From positions 62,001 through 126,000 of the forward strand of contig BCJJ01000007.1 in assembly GCA_039545355.1 (NCBI GenBank): 64,000 bases of DNA. Direction: 5' to 3'. Within the stretch, counting starts at the first letter, position 1; every line of letters begins with the position of its first letter. Both the position numbers and the translations under genes were made by a program. Origin of the DNA: Trichosporon coremiiforme (Eukaryota > Basidiomycota > Tremellomycetes > Trichosporonales > Trichosporonaceae). Positions 19,479 through 29,728 of the stretch are shown here, piece by piece. The notes beneath the pieces were generated by a model, which was not told the DNA's origin, did not search any database, and was given only the letters and a program-made list of their open reading frames with translations.

Positions 19479-20914
19479 GTCCTTTTACCGAAAGGATCTT
19501 TGGCCATGTCTAGCTGTGGTGGCATGAGGGCGCGATTTTGCGCTGGTAAAGTGGTTCGTTTGGTCAACGATTGTGTTTGTATGCGCTGCGGGTGTTCGTG
19601 ACGTGCCTGCTGGATGTGTACACTCGCCACGTGCGTTCAAGTCCTTCGATAAGGGCTCGACGCCCGATTTGGCCATGAGGACTGTATTCGAAGCTAGCGG
19701 TCTTCGCATGCCATGCTGTGCTTTGAATAGATCGTTAGCGCTCGTCACCGAGGTTCCTCTTGTCCATGACTGGCTGCGATTTGAGGTTGGGTCGCTGTTC
19801 TCTGGATCCCTCCCGCGATCCTCAGATCTGGTTGCCTCTAACGCTGTATCGCTCCAGTCGCTGATTCTGGAGCGCCCATGAGTGAAACACTTCAGTCGGG
19901 CCCCGGACGTCGTACACGTTGGCCAGAGCATGTATAGTACGAGGTGGATGCCCGGCCCCGTTCGGCTCCCCGTCTTCCGCGCTCGTCTGAGGCACTGGGA
20001 GGTCTGATGCGATCCTGATCTGTAAGCATCGAGGGCCACGACACTTATCGCCCACGGGGCCCACATCTTGTGGTCAAGTACGACGGCCGTCGCACTCCGC
20101 CGGGCACTGATCGCACTACTCCGCGTGGGCTCTTAGTCTCCCAAGCATCAACTAGGGAAACCCAAGAGCAAGGAAGAGCTCCTGTGAGGAATCCAAAAGG
20201 AAAAGGAGCACCGAGGGTGCGCGGCAGACGCGTAGGCTTTCCTTGTGCCTCGCGCGCGCCGCGTCGGCTAGTGAGGAATGCCGTCACCTGACTTGTTTGG
20301 GCTATCCCAAACCGGACTAGTTTCGTCTCTCTTAGCGCGTACCGGCAGTCATGTGCCCTCCCTGCTCGGGCTTGCGACTGCTTCCACTTGCAAGATACAT
20401 GACCTGTGCAACCTTAAACCGGACAGATCGTTCGGAACAGCTGCAGACACGCAGGAAGCTCGTTGGGGCTCGAGTCTCCATGAATTGCGCGAAGTAAGAC
20501 CCGCTACGCCGGATCGCCGCCGCGTTCGCGCACCTGCGGGCTTTCACAGAATCGCATGCCACCGCAGAAGGAGAAGGCCAGTTCACCCGCTGATTGACTG
20601 CCAGGAACAGTTAGGCACAGCGCTTGTTTTGAGGACACATTGGCGCTACGGACCGGCGAACGCGTTCGGCGAATTGGATCAACTGCTCGCTACTGCTCGC
20701 TACTCGCAATCTGGAAGTACAAGCCCGACCCATCAAGAATCCACTCATGCGCGATCATAACTCGACTCTCAGGATCTCACAGGCAAGCCGAGGCATGAAG
20801 CTGTGGTAACACAGGGCTCAAGGCGAGGCCTCTCCGCGGGGCATCGCTGGGCTCAACTCTCAGCCGAGGTCAACCACCTCTGTCAACACCCGACCCACAT
20901 TTCCTTCTGCTTGC
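19479..20914. other. Intergenic, no gene seen
   Basis: The ORFs in this stretch, including a 193-codon one on the minus strand and a 160-codon one on the plus strand, have no domain, signal or codon pattern that I can support. The right end is the esterase promoter. Confidence 0.45.
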
Positions 20915-20920
20915 TATAAA
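20915..20920 (+). promoter_or_regulatory. TATA box of the secreted esterase gene
   Basis: TATAAA lies 68 bp before the ATG at 20983. Confidence 0.5.
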
Positions 20921-20982
20921 GAACACCGCTAGCGGAAAGATGGCCCCAGTTCGCCCACCCCACCCTCTTTCACTTTCTTGTC

Positions 20983-22821
20983 ATGCGTTACCTCGGCGCG
21001 ATTCTTCTTCTGTCGGCGGTGGTGTCAGCGGGGCTGATCACGGACCTGATCGACGACTTCCGAGACACGTTCGGTCCGATTGCACAGGAGCTCGTGCGCG
21101 GAGTGCTGGTTGCCGGGGGCGGTCTCTTCGCCGTTCTCTGGAGGCAGGTATCGAACGTGTTTGCAGACCTGCTCAACCTCGCCATCCGCATCAATGCGTT
21201 CGCCAACCCCCTCGGCGACGTCGATGCATACATCACCCCGGCCTCTGCAGCGGGCCGGCGCATCCGCATCACCGGCCACCACTTCCCGGACTTTGACTCT
21301 TTCCTCGGCATCCCCTATGCCAACCCCCTCACTGGACGTGCCAGGTTCGACCACCCCACGGCGTTCAACTACACCGAGGACGTCCAGGCGTTCACACACG
21401 CCAAGGCGTGTCTCCAGTCGCTGCCTCTGCTCGATGGTGCCACAGGCCAGAGTGAGGACTGCCTGTACCTGAATGTTGTGACGCCCGCCAACTCGGTCGG
21501 CACCGATGCCAAGCACCCCGTCATGATCTGGCTGTTCGGCGGCGGCTTCTTCGGCGGTGCGGGCAGCTACTACAGCACCCTTGCCCCGCTCATGGTCAAG
21601 AAGAGCCAGGAGCTGGGCCAGCCGGTCATCCACGTCGCGATGAACTATCGCCTCGGCATTCACGGTTTCGGTATGGGCAAGGAGATGGCGTCCGAGAAGC
21701 TCGCGAACAATGCGATCCGCGACCAGCGTCTCGCCATCGACTGGGTCCGCGAGAACATTGCCAACTTTGGCGGTGACCCTAACAAGCTCACCCTGTACGG
21801 CGAGAGTGCTGGTGCCATCTCGACGAGCATCCACCTCCTGAACCCCGCCAACAAGGACGTGTTCAAGGGCGCGATCATGCAGTCTGGCCACGCGTCGACC
21901 ATCCCTGTCCCGAAGACGGAGGACTACCAGCGCCCTTACGATGACTTTGTCCAGCTCGCCGGCTGCAGCGACCGCGAGGACACCCTCGACTGTCTCCGCG
22001 ACCTGAGTGAGGACGAGATCCTCAGCATCACGGCCCAGCACTCGCGCTTGAAGCAGTACGAGCTCGGCGTCGTCAACGTCATCTGGCGTCCGACGATTGA
22101 CGGCGACATCATCCCCGACTCGCCGTTCCGTCTCCAGCAGGCCGGCAAGTTTGCCAACATCCCCATGATCACGGGCACGAACAAGGACGAGGGCACGCTG
22201 TTCGTCAACTGGCTTGCGCACAATGAGGAGGACAACAAGCGGCTCATTAACAACATTCTTCCTTCTCCCCTGTCTGATGAGCTCTTCGCCAAGCTCTTCG
22301 CCGTGTACACGGCCGACCCGTCCATCGGCTCCCCCTTCGGTACGGGGCGCGACACCTTCCTCCTCTCGCCCTACTACAAGCAGGCCGCCGCCATCGCGAC
22401 CGACGCCCTCTTCGTCTCCAAGGCGCGATACTACCTGCAGCAGGCGAATGCGCACGGCAACCCCAACGTGTGGACGTACGCCTTCGAGGCCGCGACGCCC
22501 ATCATCCCCCCCTTCCTGGGCGTGATGCACGCGACCGAGCTGCTCTTCACCTACGGCATTGTGTCCAAGTGGCTTCCCGTCGGGTGGACGAGCAAGTCGG
22601 AGCGTGTCAGCCAGGCCATGATGGCGTACTGGATCGCGTTTGCGCACAACCAGAACCCGAACGCACAGGGGCAGCCCAACTGGCCCGCGCACACGGGGCC
22701 CAATGACAGGCAGGCGCAGCTGTTTAGCGACAAGGGCGTGTACCCCATCCAGAACACGTATCGCGACAACATGATGGACCTGTTCCAGGACCCCGCGCTC
22801 TACGGCGCGTTCTTCGCGTAA
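20983..22821 (+). CDS. Secreted type-B carboxylesterase/lipase
   Basis: A single exon encodes 612 residues. A signal peptide (MRYLGAILLLSAVVSAG) directs secretion. The carboxylesterase-B fold is shown by SEDCLYLNV, the oxyanion-hole region IWLFGGGFF, the nucleophile elbow YGESAGA (Ser about 275), GTNKDEGTLF with the acid (Glu about 403) and GVMHATEL with the His (about 516). It hydrolyses carboxylic esters, possibly lipids, outside the cell; the substrate cannot be told. About 75 residues between the signal peptide and the domain contain an amphipathic/hydrophobic stretch (VLVAGGGLFAVLWRQV) that is unusual for the family. It is intronless, unlike most neighbours. Confidence 0.92.
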   Translation: MRYLGAILLLSAVVSAGLITDLIDDFRDTFGPIAQELVRGVLVAGGGLFAVLWRQVSNVFADLLNLAIRINAFANPLGDVDAYITPASAAGRRIRITGHHFPDFDSFLGIPYANPLTGRARFDHPTAFNYTEDVQAFTHAKACLQSLPLLDGATGQSEDCLYLNVVTPANSVGTDAKHPVMIWLFGGGFFGGAGSYYSTLAPLMVKKSQELGQPVIHVAMNYRLGIHGFGMGKEMASEKLANNAIRDQRLAIDWVRENIANFGGDPNKLTLYGESAGAISTSIHLLNPANKDVFKGAIMQSGHASTIPVPKTEDYQRPYDDFVQLAGCSDREDTLDCLRDLSEDEILSITAQHSRLKQYELGVVNVIWRPTIDGDIIPDSPFRLQQAGKFANIPMITGTNKDEGTLFVNWLAHNEEDNKRLINNILPSPLSDELFAKLFAVYTADPSIGSPFGTGRDTFLLSPYYKQAAAIATDALFVSKARYYLQQANAHGNPNVWTYAFEAATPIIPPFLGVMHATELLFTYGIVSKWLPVGWTSKSERVSQAMMAYWIAFAHNQNPNAQGQPNWPAHTGPNDRQAQLFSDKGVYPIQNTYRDNMMDLFQDPALYGAFFA

Positions 22822-24192
22822 ACATCTTCCCAACCATCTTTTACCCCTTATCCATCTTATACCCGCATCTCCTCCTTCTTAGGTATCACTGCAGTTACTC
22901 TCTTGAATGTGGACACTATATGAAGTCTCACCATGAAGTCATCGAATGAGTCCGGCCACAAGACACGAAGAGGTCGAATCACGTGCAGAGCCGGCGAGCA
23001 ATGACGCCGAGACCAAGTTCGGACCTGGCTGGAAGGTGGGCAGCTGACCTTTCCTCTCGGCGAAAGCGAGCAGGTTGCTCTGATACGTGAGCCGAGGTGC
23101 GGACGTCTGCTCCGCGGGCTCAGCTGACATCCTCGCTTGCACGTCAGGTCCAGCGAATGCGGCCTGGCCATTCTGAATCCTCGAGCGCCCTGCTCGTCGC
23201 GTCATCGCAGCTGTCTCTTGCCCGCCTGGAGACTTTCCGACGCATTGCCCAATGCGACGAGCGCCGTTTCGCGTTCCAACGTTCCGGCTGCTCGTGTTCG
23301 GACGCATCGCTATTGGAGGCGATGGTGGAGGGCGGCATGCTGGTTGGCCATGCTGGTTGACCCGGCCGGGGCGAGTGGGGACCCCGACGCCACTGCCTGC
23401 CGGTGTGCCGAGTGTTGCAGGCCGCGGAGCACGGGGACGCGTCCGTGGCCCCGTTCGGGCGTTTGAGTGCGTCAGATCAATCGATCACCCGGGACATGCT
23501 TCGTCATCTGCCCACAGCCAGGCACTGGGTGGGAATTGGCTGGGGCAGGCGGGTGCCCAGGCGGGTGTGCAGGCGGGGAGACGTCGGCGGCCAAGCAGCG
23601 CGACGGCCACGCTGGGGCCGGATAAGCCAGGTGACCTGCTGTTGAACTTTATACCCTTGGCAGAACTTCGCCCCTTGCAAGCCTGTACCCGCGGGCAGAG
23701 CTGGCAGAGATGGGCAGATAAGGTGGTTGATTTGCTCGTTCGGTTTGCCCGGATGAACCAAGATCGGTGTCTAATCCTGATGGTGGCTTGCGCCGAGTTT
23801 TTGATTTTCGATGCCGAGCACCATGGCGCTGATGGCTGTTCGACGCATGCATTTCCTCATCGACAGCGGCGACGATCACCACGATCAGAATGTCACGGAA
23901 ACGTCAGAAAGAACGTGCAGACACACAGCACTACGCAACCCCACGAATAGCAGAGTTCGGTGTACAGGCACTGGGAGGTCATGTGCGCACACTCTACTTC
24001 ACTGCGCGGTCGGAAGTTGGCGTCCAGGCGGGGGTCGGCAAGATCTTTGACGACATGACGACCTCTGGCCAGTTAGTGACCGGTTATTTCTTGGTTCTTC
24101 CGTTCTCACCACCCGAGGGCGGCCATACCAACCACCACTCGTCCTCGACGGGTGCTTCGAGAACGTCTCTGTTCTCAGCACCGTGCACATTG
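22822..24192. other. Intergenic, no gene seen
   Basis: Only unsupported short ORFs occur. The right end is the promoter of the FAD monooxygenase. Confidence 0.5.
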
Positions 24193-24201
24193 CATATAAA
24201 G
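24193..24201 (+). promoter_or_regulatory. TATA box of the FAD monooxygenase gene
   Basis: CATATAAAG lies about 29 bp upstream of the chosen ATG at 24222. An earlier in-frame ATG (24183) overlaps this box, which argues for the later start. Confidence 0.5.
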
Positions 24202-24221
24202 AAAGAACGAACATAGCCACG

Positions 24222-26180
24222 ATGACTTCAACCCCAACACCCTCAACCACCATGCCCACTGCTGTCGAGAACCAGCCTTCGGAAAACTACTACCACCCGC
24301 GCAAGTACGAGGCGGCGCACTACGAGTCGACCCCGGAGGGTCAGTCTTGGCCCGTGATCGTCGTTGGAGCCGGTCCCGTCGGTCTCGCCACAGCTCTTGG
24401 TCTCGGCAAGCGCGGCATCAAGGTCGCGGTCGTGGACCAGGGCGTCGGCGCGTCGTTCGGCTCCCGCGCGACTTGCTACTCGCGCCACACGTTTGAGATC
24501 TGCGACCGCCTCGGCTACGGCGACAAGCTGGCCAAGCGCGCGCTCGGATGGGTCGGCGGAACATCCTACTACCGCTCCGAGGAGGTGCTCAGCTTCGAGA
24601 TGCCGCAGGACCCCAGCAACCTCCGCCTGCCCATGTTCAACATTGGCCAGTGCGAGTACGAGGACTTCCAGCTCGCCGAGATCGACAACTGCCCCAACGT
24701 CACCATGCTCTGGGGCAGCACGCTCAAGGACGTCAAGCCCGACGACAAGGGCGTCACCCTCACTGTTGAGAGCGCCGACGGCGAGCGCACGCTGCGCGCC
24801 GACCGCATCGTTGCCAGCGACGGCGGCCGCTCCAAGGTCCGCGAGTCGCTCGGTCTCCACCTGCAGGGCACCGCGTACGAGGGCCGCTACGTGATCGCCG
24901 ACATCCACTGGAAGAGCACGCTCCCCATCGCCCGCCGCGTCTGGTTCGACCCTCCCTCCAACCCCGGCTCGACCGTCATCATGCACAAGCAGCCCGACGA
25001 CATCTGGCGCATCGACTACCAGCTCAACGAGGGCGAGGACGTCGAGAAGGAGACGACGCGCGAGGCCATCGTCGCCCGTATCACCAAGCACCTGTCCTGG
25101 CTCGAGAACAACGGCACCATCACCAAGGAGCCGTGGACGCTCGAGTGGCACAGCTTCTACAAGGCGCTCGCGCTCGCGCTCCCGGACTTCTGCCCCCCTG
25201 AGGGCCACGACCGCGTCGTCTTTGCTGGTGACGCCGCCCACCTCGTCCCCATCTTCGGCGTCCGCGGCCTGAACTCGGGCATGGAGGACGCCGACACGCT
25301 TGCCTGGATGCTCGCCGCCGTCACTTACGGCGACGCCTCGCCTGAGCTTCTGCACACCTTCTCGAAGGAGCGCCACGACGCGTGGGAGCAGAACATTGCC
25401 GCCGCCGGCAAGTCCACCCTCATCATGACCCCCGGCAGTGACGGATACAGGTGCACGCGCGACGCGCTGCTGCAGGTCTCGTCCGTCCTGCCCGAGTTCA
25501 ACCACCTGATCAACCCGCGTCAGTCCTCTGCGACGCACGCCCTCCGCTCCCCTCTCACTGTCGCCACGGAGGCGAACGGTCTCCAGGTCGGCGAGCCGCT
25601 CGAGGACCGCGTCATCGGCTCCACCTCGCTGCACCGTGCCCGTGGCCCCGGTTTCGGCGTGTACACCGTCGGCCCGGCCACCGAGTACGCCGACAAGGTT
25701 GCGGCCGCGATCCAGAAGGCTCTGCCTCACGAGCGCGTGACGGTGATCCCGCTCGAGGCGGGCGAGGACGGCGGCGCGGCCGCGTCCTGGGGCGCCGAGT
25801 CGGGCGAGCTCGTTGTCGTGCGTCCCGACGGCATCGTGCTTGCGCGCGGCAAGAAGCTGCCCCCGATCGACGCGTGGCTCAAGGCCGGCAAGGCCTCGGA
25901 GGCCCCGGCCAACAGCGACATTGCCGACCCCATCCTGCTCTCCAAGGAGCAGAGCGACCGCGAGGACGTCTGGCTCCAGCTCTCGCAGGCACTCGACGCC
26001 GTGCAGAACCGCGAAAAGTTCCTCACCCAGCTCGCCATCGTACTCGGTGCCAAGGCTGGACCCGAGATCACCAACAAGGCGATCGACATTCTCAAGAAGG
26101 AGCGCCTCGCCAAGGAGGACGGGGAGAAGGTCGAGGACGACATTCGCGCCCAGGCCAATGGTACCGCTAATGGAAAGTAA
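24222..26180 (+). CDS. FAD-dependent aromatic-ring monooxygenase (PHBH-like)
   Basis: A single exon encodes 652 residues. GAGPVGLATALGLGKRG (about residues 49-65) is the ADP-binding Rossmann motif, followed by FGSRATCYSRHTFEI. VFAGDAAHLVPIFGVRGLNS (Asp about 337) is the second FAD motif of class A flavin monooxygenases. The C-terminal thioredoxin-like domain ends with VVVRPDGIVLARG, as in phenol hydroxylase and MhpA relatives. It would use NAD(P)H and O2 to hydroxylate a phenolic ring; the exact substrate is unknown. A further charged 110-residue C-terminal extension (from about 540) with Lys/Glu-rich helices is longer than usual. It lies beside a secreted esterase, but co-regulation is not shown. 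Confidence 0.9.
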   Translation: MTSTPTPSTTMPTAVENQPSENYYHPRKYEAAHYESTPEGQSWPVIVVGAGPVGLATALGLGKRGIKVAVVDQGVGASFGSRATCYSRHTFEICDRLGYGDKLAKRALGWVGGTSYYRSEEVLSFEMPQDPSNLRLPMFNIGQCEYEDFQLAEIDNCPNVTMLWGSTLKDVKPDDKGVTLTVESADGERTLRADRIVASDGGRSKVRESLGLHLQGTAYEGRYVIADIHWKSTLPIARRVWFDPPSNPGSTVIMHKQPDDIWRIDYQLNEGEDVEKETTREAIVARITKHLSWLENNGTITKEPWTLEWHSFYKALALALPDFCPPEGHDRVVFAGDAAHLVPIFGVRGLNSGMEDADTLAWMLAAVTYGDASPELLHTFSKERHDAWEQNIAAAGKSTLIMTPGSDGYRCTRDALLQVSSVLPEFNHLINPRQSSATHALRSPLTVATEANGLQVGEPLEDRVIGSTSLHRARGPGFGVYTVGPATEYADKVAAAIQKALPHERVTVIPLEAGEDGGAAASWGAESGELVVVRPDGIVLARGKKLPPIDAWLKAGKASEAPANSDIADPILLSKEQSDREDVWLQLSQALDAVQNREKFLTQLAIVLGAKAGPEITNKAIDILKKERLAKEDGEKVEDDIRAQANGTANGK

Positions 26181-29100
26181 GGGATAGACATAACAAACCA
26201 AGTTGTAACATAGTGTTTCGTACATGCATTGGGTTCGTGATTCACACTTGTCGGCTGGCTGGGCGGAGTAGTCGTGTGTGTGAGGAGAGGTGGTCGTGTG
26301 ATCTCATCTTCATTGACGAGAGGTCAGTGCACTCGAGGAACGCGACTATGGTGTCTCGGATGCCCAGAAATCGCTACGACGATCGCCAAGGTATCCAGAG
26401 ATCTCATCGCTGGGTATGATGATGTTCACGGACAGAGATGTTGCGAGGAGACAAGAGGGATGAGTGGATGCTTGCTCGCAGATACATGTGCTCGACTGTC
26501 CAGGTGCTGGCGTGCTTCTCGGAAGCGTCGGTCGTATTCTCGACACGAGAAGCAGCCGGCGGTCGCCCATGCGGCACTCGCCGTCTCCAGGTTTCCAAGC
26601 GGGGTCCATCGGGCCTCCACAACTGGGCGTGAAGATCGAACGACCTCATCCATGATCTTCAAGTTGTCACGGTGCGTGATGTACATGAAAAGTCTTGGGG
26701 ATGTCGGATGTTCGTCTTTGCGATCAAAATCAGAATGCTTCTGCCTGATCCTTTCCTGCTCGAAGAGATTGCGTAGAAGGCAGGCAGGACTCGGCAGGCT
26801 GCAAGTGACTAACTGATGGATGTGGGGAGCATGCCCGGTCCGCTGGTATGGACTCTGCAGGGTCGGCCGGGCTGCGAGGCTGGTAATGTGCCGGCCTGCC
26901 GGGAGGGCACCAGTCGGATGGCTGGGCTGGCTGGGTCGCCCGAAGCACCGACCATCGTCCAGTACCGTCGCACAACGCACCGACCGGCATGCATCCCGCA
27001 TGATCTGCTTCCCTTACGGCCCGTCGCCGAGGAAGCTGCGTGCAGACGACCCGGCGACACGTTCTCGCCTAGCTTCTGTGCCCCCTTGGTTCCCCTCGAG
27101 CTTCGAAGCTTGCCCCTGCGGTATCCCCTGCTGTTCTCCTAGTAGTGAGCTCCACCCTGCATCATGTTCGACTTCTTTCCGATTGTCTGCGGTAGTTCTG
27201 TGAAGTCACCGGGGAGAGAGTCATCGACAGGGGAAAAGAAGAAACGGCATCCCGGAGACTTACGGCACCCACTGTGTCTGTAACCGGACCCCACTCTGAT
27301 AACGATCCCAGCAAGTCTAGCGCATCTAGCGCGATCCAGCGGGGCCCGGCTGTAAGCCACCCCAGGAAAGTGAAAGGCAGAGGAGAGGGGAGACGAGAAC
27401 GAGAACCTGACGAGAACAAGCAGCGAGGAATGAGCCGGGTCCGCAACAGATGGCACGACGCTACGGCACGATATATGAAACCGAATTGAAACCACCTGAG
27501 ACATCGACCAAAAGCGTGGCTGTTCCAGCGCGGTATGCTCTCAGACGCATTTCTCAACATTCGCTTTTCTCATTGTACTCGCGTCCTGGATCGACAGACG
27601 TGTAAACTTTTCTTGTTGGGATCTCGACATTCCAGATTCGGGGTTGTTATGGTCCTCTCAGTCGCTCTGTTTCGAAGATGTGCGGGGCCTCGAATCTTGG
27701 CGGGAGACCATGTGATGATGGCCTCCCCACAGCTTCCAATGAGCTTGAGCCAAACAGCGTCGGTCGCGTCGGTCGACTAACCTCTGGGCACTGAACACGC
27801 AGCAAGCACACACACACAACTCGGCATCGGCGCGGTGAGAGAATGGGGACTACAGGGCAAAAGAGGGTCCTACCCTCACCCAGCCATGAAGGAGTCGCAA
27901 AGAGCGGACTCGGGGCTGCGCCTACTGCGCCATCCGTGGCTGCGGGCGCACCGAGCGACGCCCATTTCAAGCCACAATGGCTCTCTGTCCACGTTCGTTG
28001 GTTCCCAGCTTTTCCCCATTCCTGTCATGAAGGTCGACAGATACCCTTCAGGCAGTCGCGCCAGCCGCCCATGTGTTTGGGTGGTTCTCTGCGATGGGCG
28101 CGCCAACTCTTTCTTTCGGGGCGTCCATCATGACCCAAATACGGAAGTCGACATGAATACGAGAAATGTACGAAAGAATGGAGCGGCTCCCACACTACGG
28201 GCCGAGACTGAATAGCTACTGTTGACCGCAGTCTTTGAGGAAGAGACACGAGTCAGGACGCGCAGGACGCCCGCCGCGCCGACGACGTCAGCGGACACCC
28301 TTTGGTCCGAGATGAAACTGCACATTCTGGCGGAAACTCTGTGCGACAACCCCTTTCTGACGTCTCGGAGGAGGGTCCAGATCACCCACATTCACGCTGT
28401 ACCAAGGCCGTGTTTGTGGGTGCAGCAGGTGTGTAGGACCGCGTCGCCCGTCATGTGGGGCAGTCGCACAGCAGACGGAACTCTAGCCTCGACACGAGCT
28501 GGCCTTTGGCTCAAGCATAAGCTTGGAAACGGCACCCACGTTTCCGAATGGGACACTTTGCTTGCACAACGAAACCGCACAAAGGTTCCAGTGACGACAA
28601 CATCTGATCTGGGCCTTGGGGAGACCCGTCGGTGCTCGACAACGCACGCCGTAGCCGGTGTGCCGCGTGCTCCTTGTTGCCGTGCAGATGCCGTATGGCC
28701 AGACCAGGAGGCTGAGCTTGACCCCTCGTTCGTATGCATCTATTGTCCGCAGTCTCCACCATTCTCTTGATTCCCAAGGTTCTGAAAATATGCATAAGAT
28801 ACTGGAACGAGTACGGCATGGACAACTCAATCTGCCGGATCGAGGTAGCGGAAGCGTTTCACCAGCGGGCGACGGCGGGGCTGGCTGGCAGTGGACTCGG
28901 TCGGAGGGGGCGGAGCCGCTCGCGACTCGCTCGTTTCTGGTGTCCGATCGTTATCATTCCTCAACTGAACTCGTGTGCCGCCGGGACACAAACACCCTCG
29001 ATTTCTGCTGGGTCCTATCTAAGGCTGAGTCTCGAGACTCCAGCGTGTTTGGCTGGAATGGCCGCTTCGGGGGGTACAGCGCCAGGGCAACAGCCAGAGA

Positions 29101-29728
29101 ACGACCGGTTGGGGCTCCTGACGCACGGCGCACGGCACAGCTCAACTGCAGACACACCGATCACACCCAGCCGTCTCCCCGACAACACCCAGGCTAGCCC
29201 AGTCTCCTTCGCATCTCGCACACTCTCACGCACGCTCACACGCAAACTCACACTGCACATGCACTGACCCCTGCTTCTTGCAGCTTCACATCTCACCGCA
29301 GGCAGTCTACACTTCCCTCTGGTCCCACGCTGCCGTCCATGCGCAAGGTGTCAGGTATATATCAAGCCACCGCTGCCGGTCGGCCCTCGCGTTCCTCGAT
29401 TCCCTCATCTTGATCCCTACCAGCAATAAACCCAGAGACATCCCTCGCTGCCCCTCCGGCGCATGGATCGCGACCCTTCCCTGCGCCGTCCGCCTAGCGT
29501 CATCAGCATCGACCGCCCGACTATCCGACTATCCGACCACCCGGACACCGCAGAACGAACCCTCGATCCCCACCCAAGTGTAAGCGCGCGACCGGCTCGC
29601 GCATACTCGCAGTCGCATCACCTGGCCGCCCAGTCGGTCCAGTCGGCCCAGTCGGCCCAGTCGGTCCCCGACCTGCCCCACCCAGACTCAGCGCAGCAGC
29701 AGCACCAGCAGCGCAATCACGCACCACA
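26181..29728. other. 3.5-kb stretch without a recognisable gene; 5' leader at its right end
   Basis: No ORF has a recognisable domain. A TATATA at about 29357 may drive the gene starting at 29729. The putative leader contains an ATG at 29463 whose frame runs past 29729 as an overlapping upstream ORF, and four copies of a 9-bp repeat at 29631-29666. Short intron-rich or noncoding genes could be hidden here. Confidence 0.45.
29631..29666 (+). repeat. 9-bp tandem repeat, four copies
   Basis: CAGTCGG(C/T)C is repeated four times in the leader of the Ser/Pro-rich gene. In the frame of the downstream ORF it would encode Pro-Val-Gly. Confidence 0.7.

Noticed and set aside
19485..20066. 193-codon minus-strand ORF
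   Set aside because: It has no recognisable domain. The neighbouring minus-strand ORF over 19433-19630 is partly a reverse read of the tRNA (AGFEP-type peptide).
21025..22833. 602-codon open frame on the minus strand
   Set aside because: It is antisense to the carboxylesterase gene with its catalytic motifs. Long antisense frames arise from GC-rich third positions.
24243..26225. 660-codon open frame on the minus strand
   Set aside because: It is a shadow of the FAD monooxygenase on the plus strand, with a Val/Leu/Arg/Asp-rich composition typical of antisense reads.
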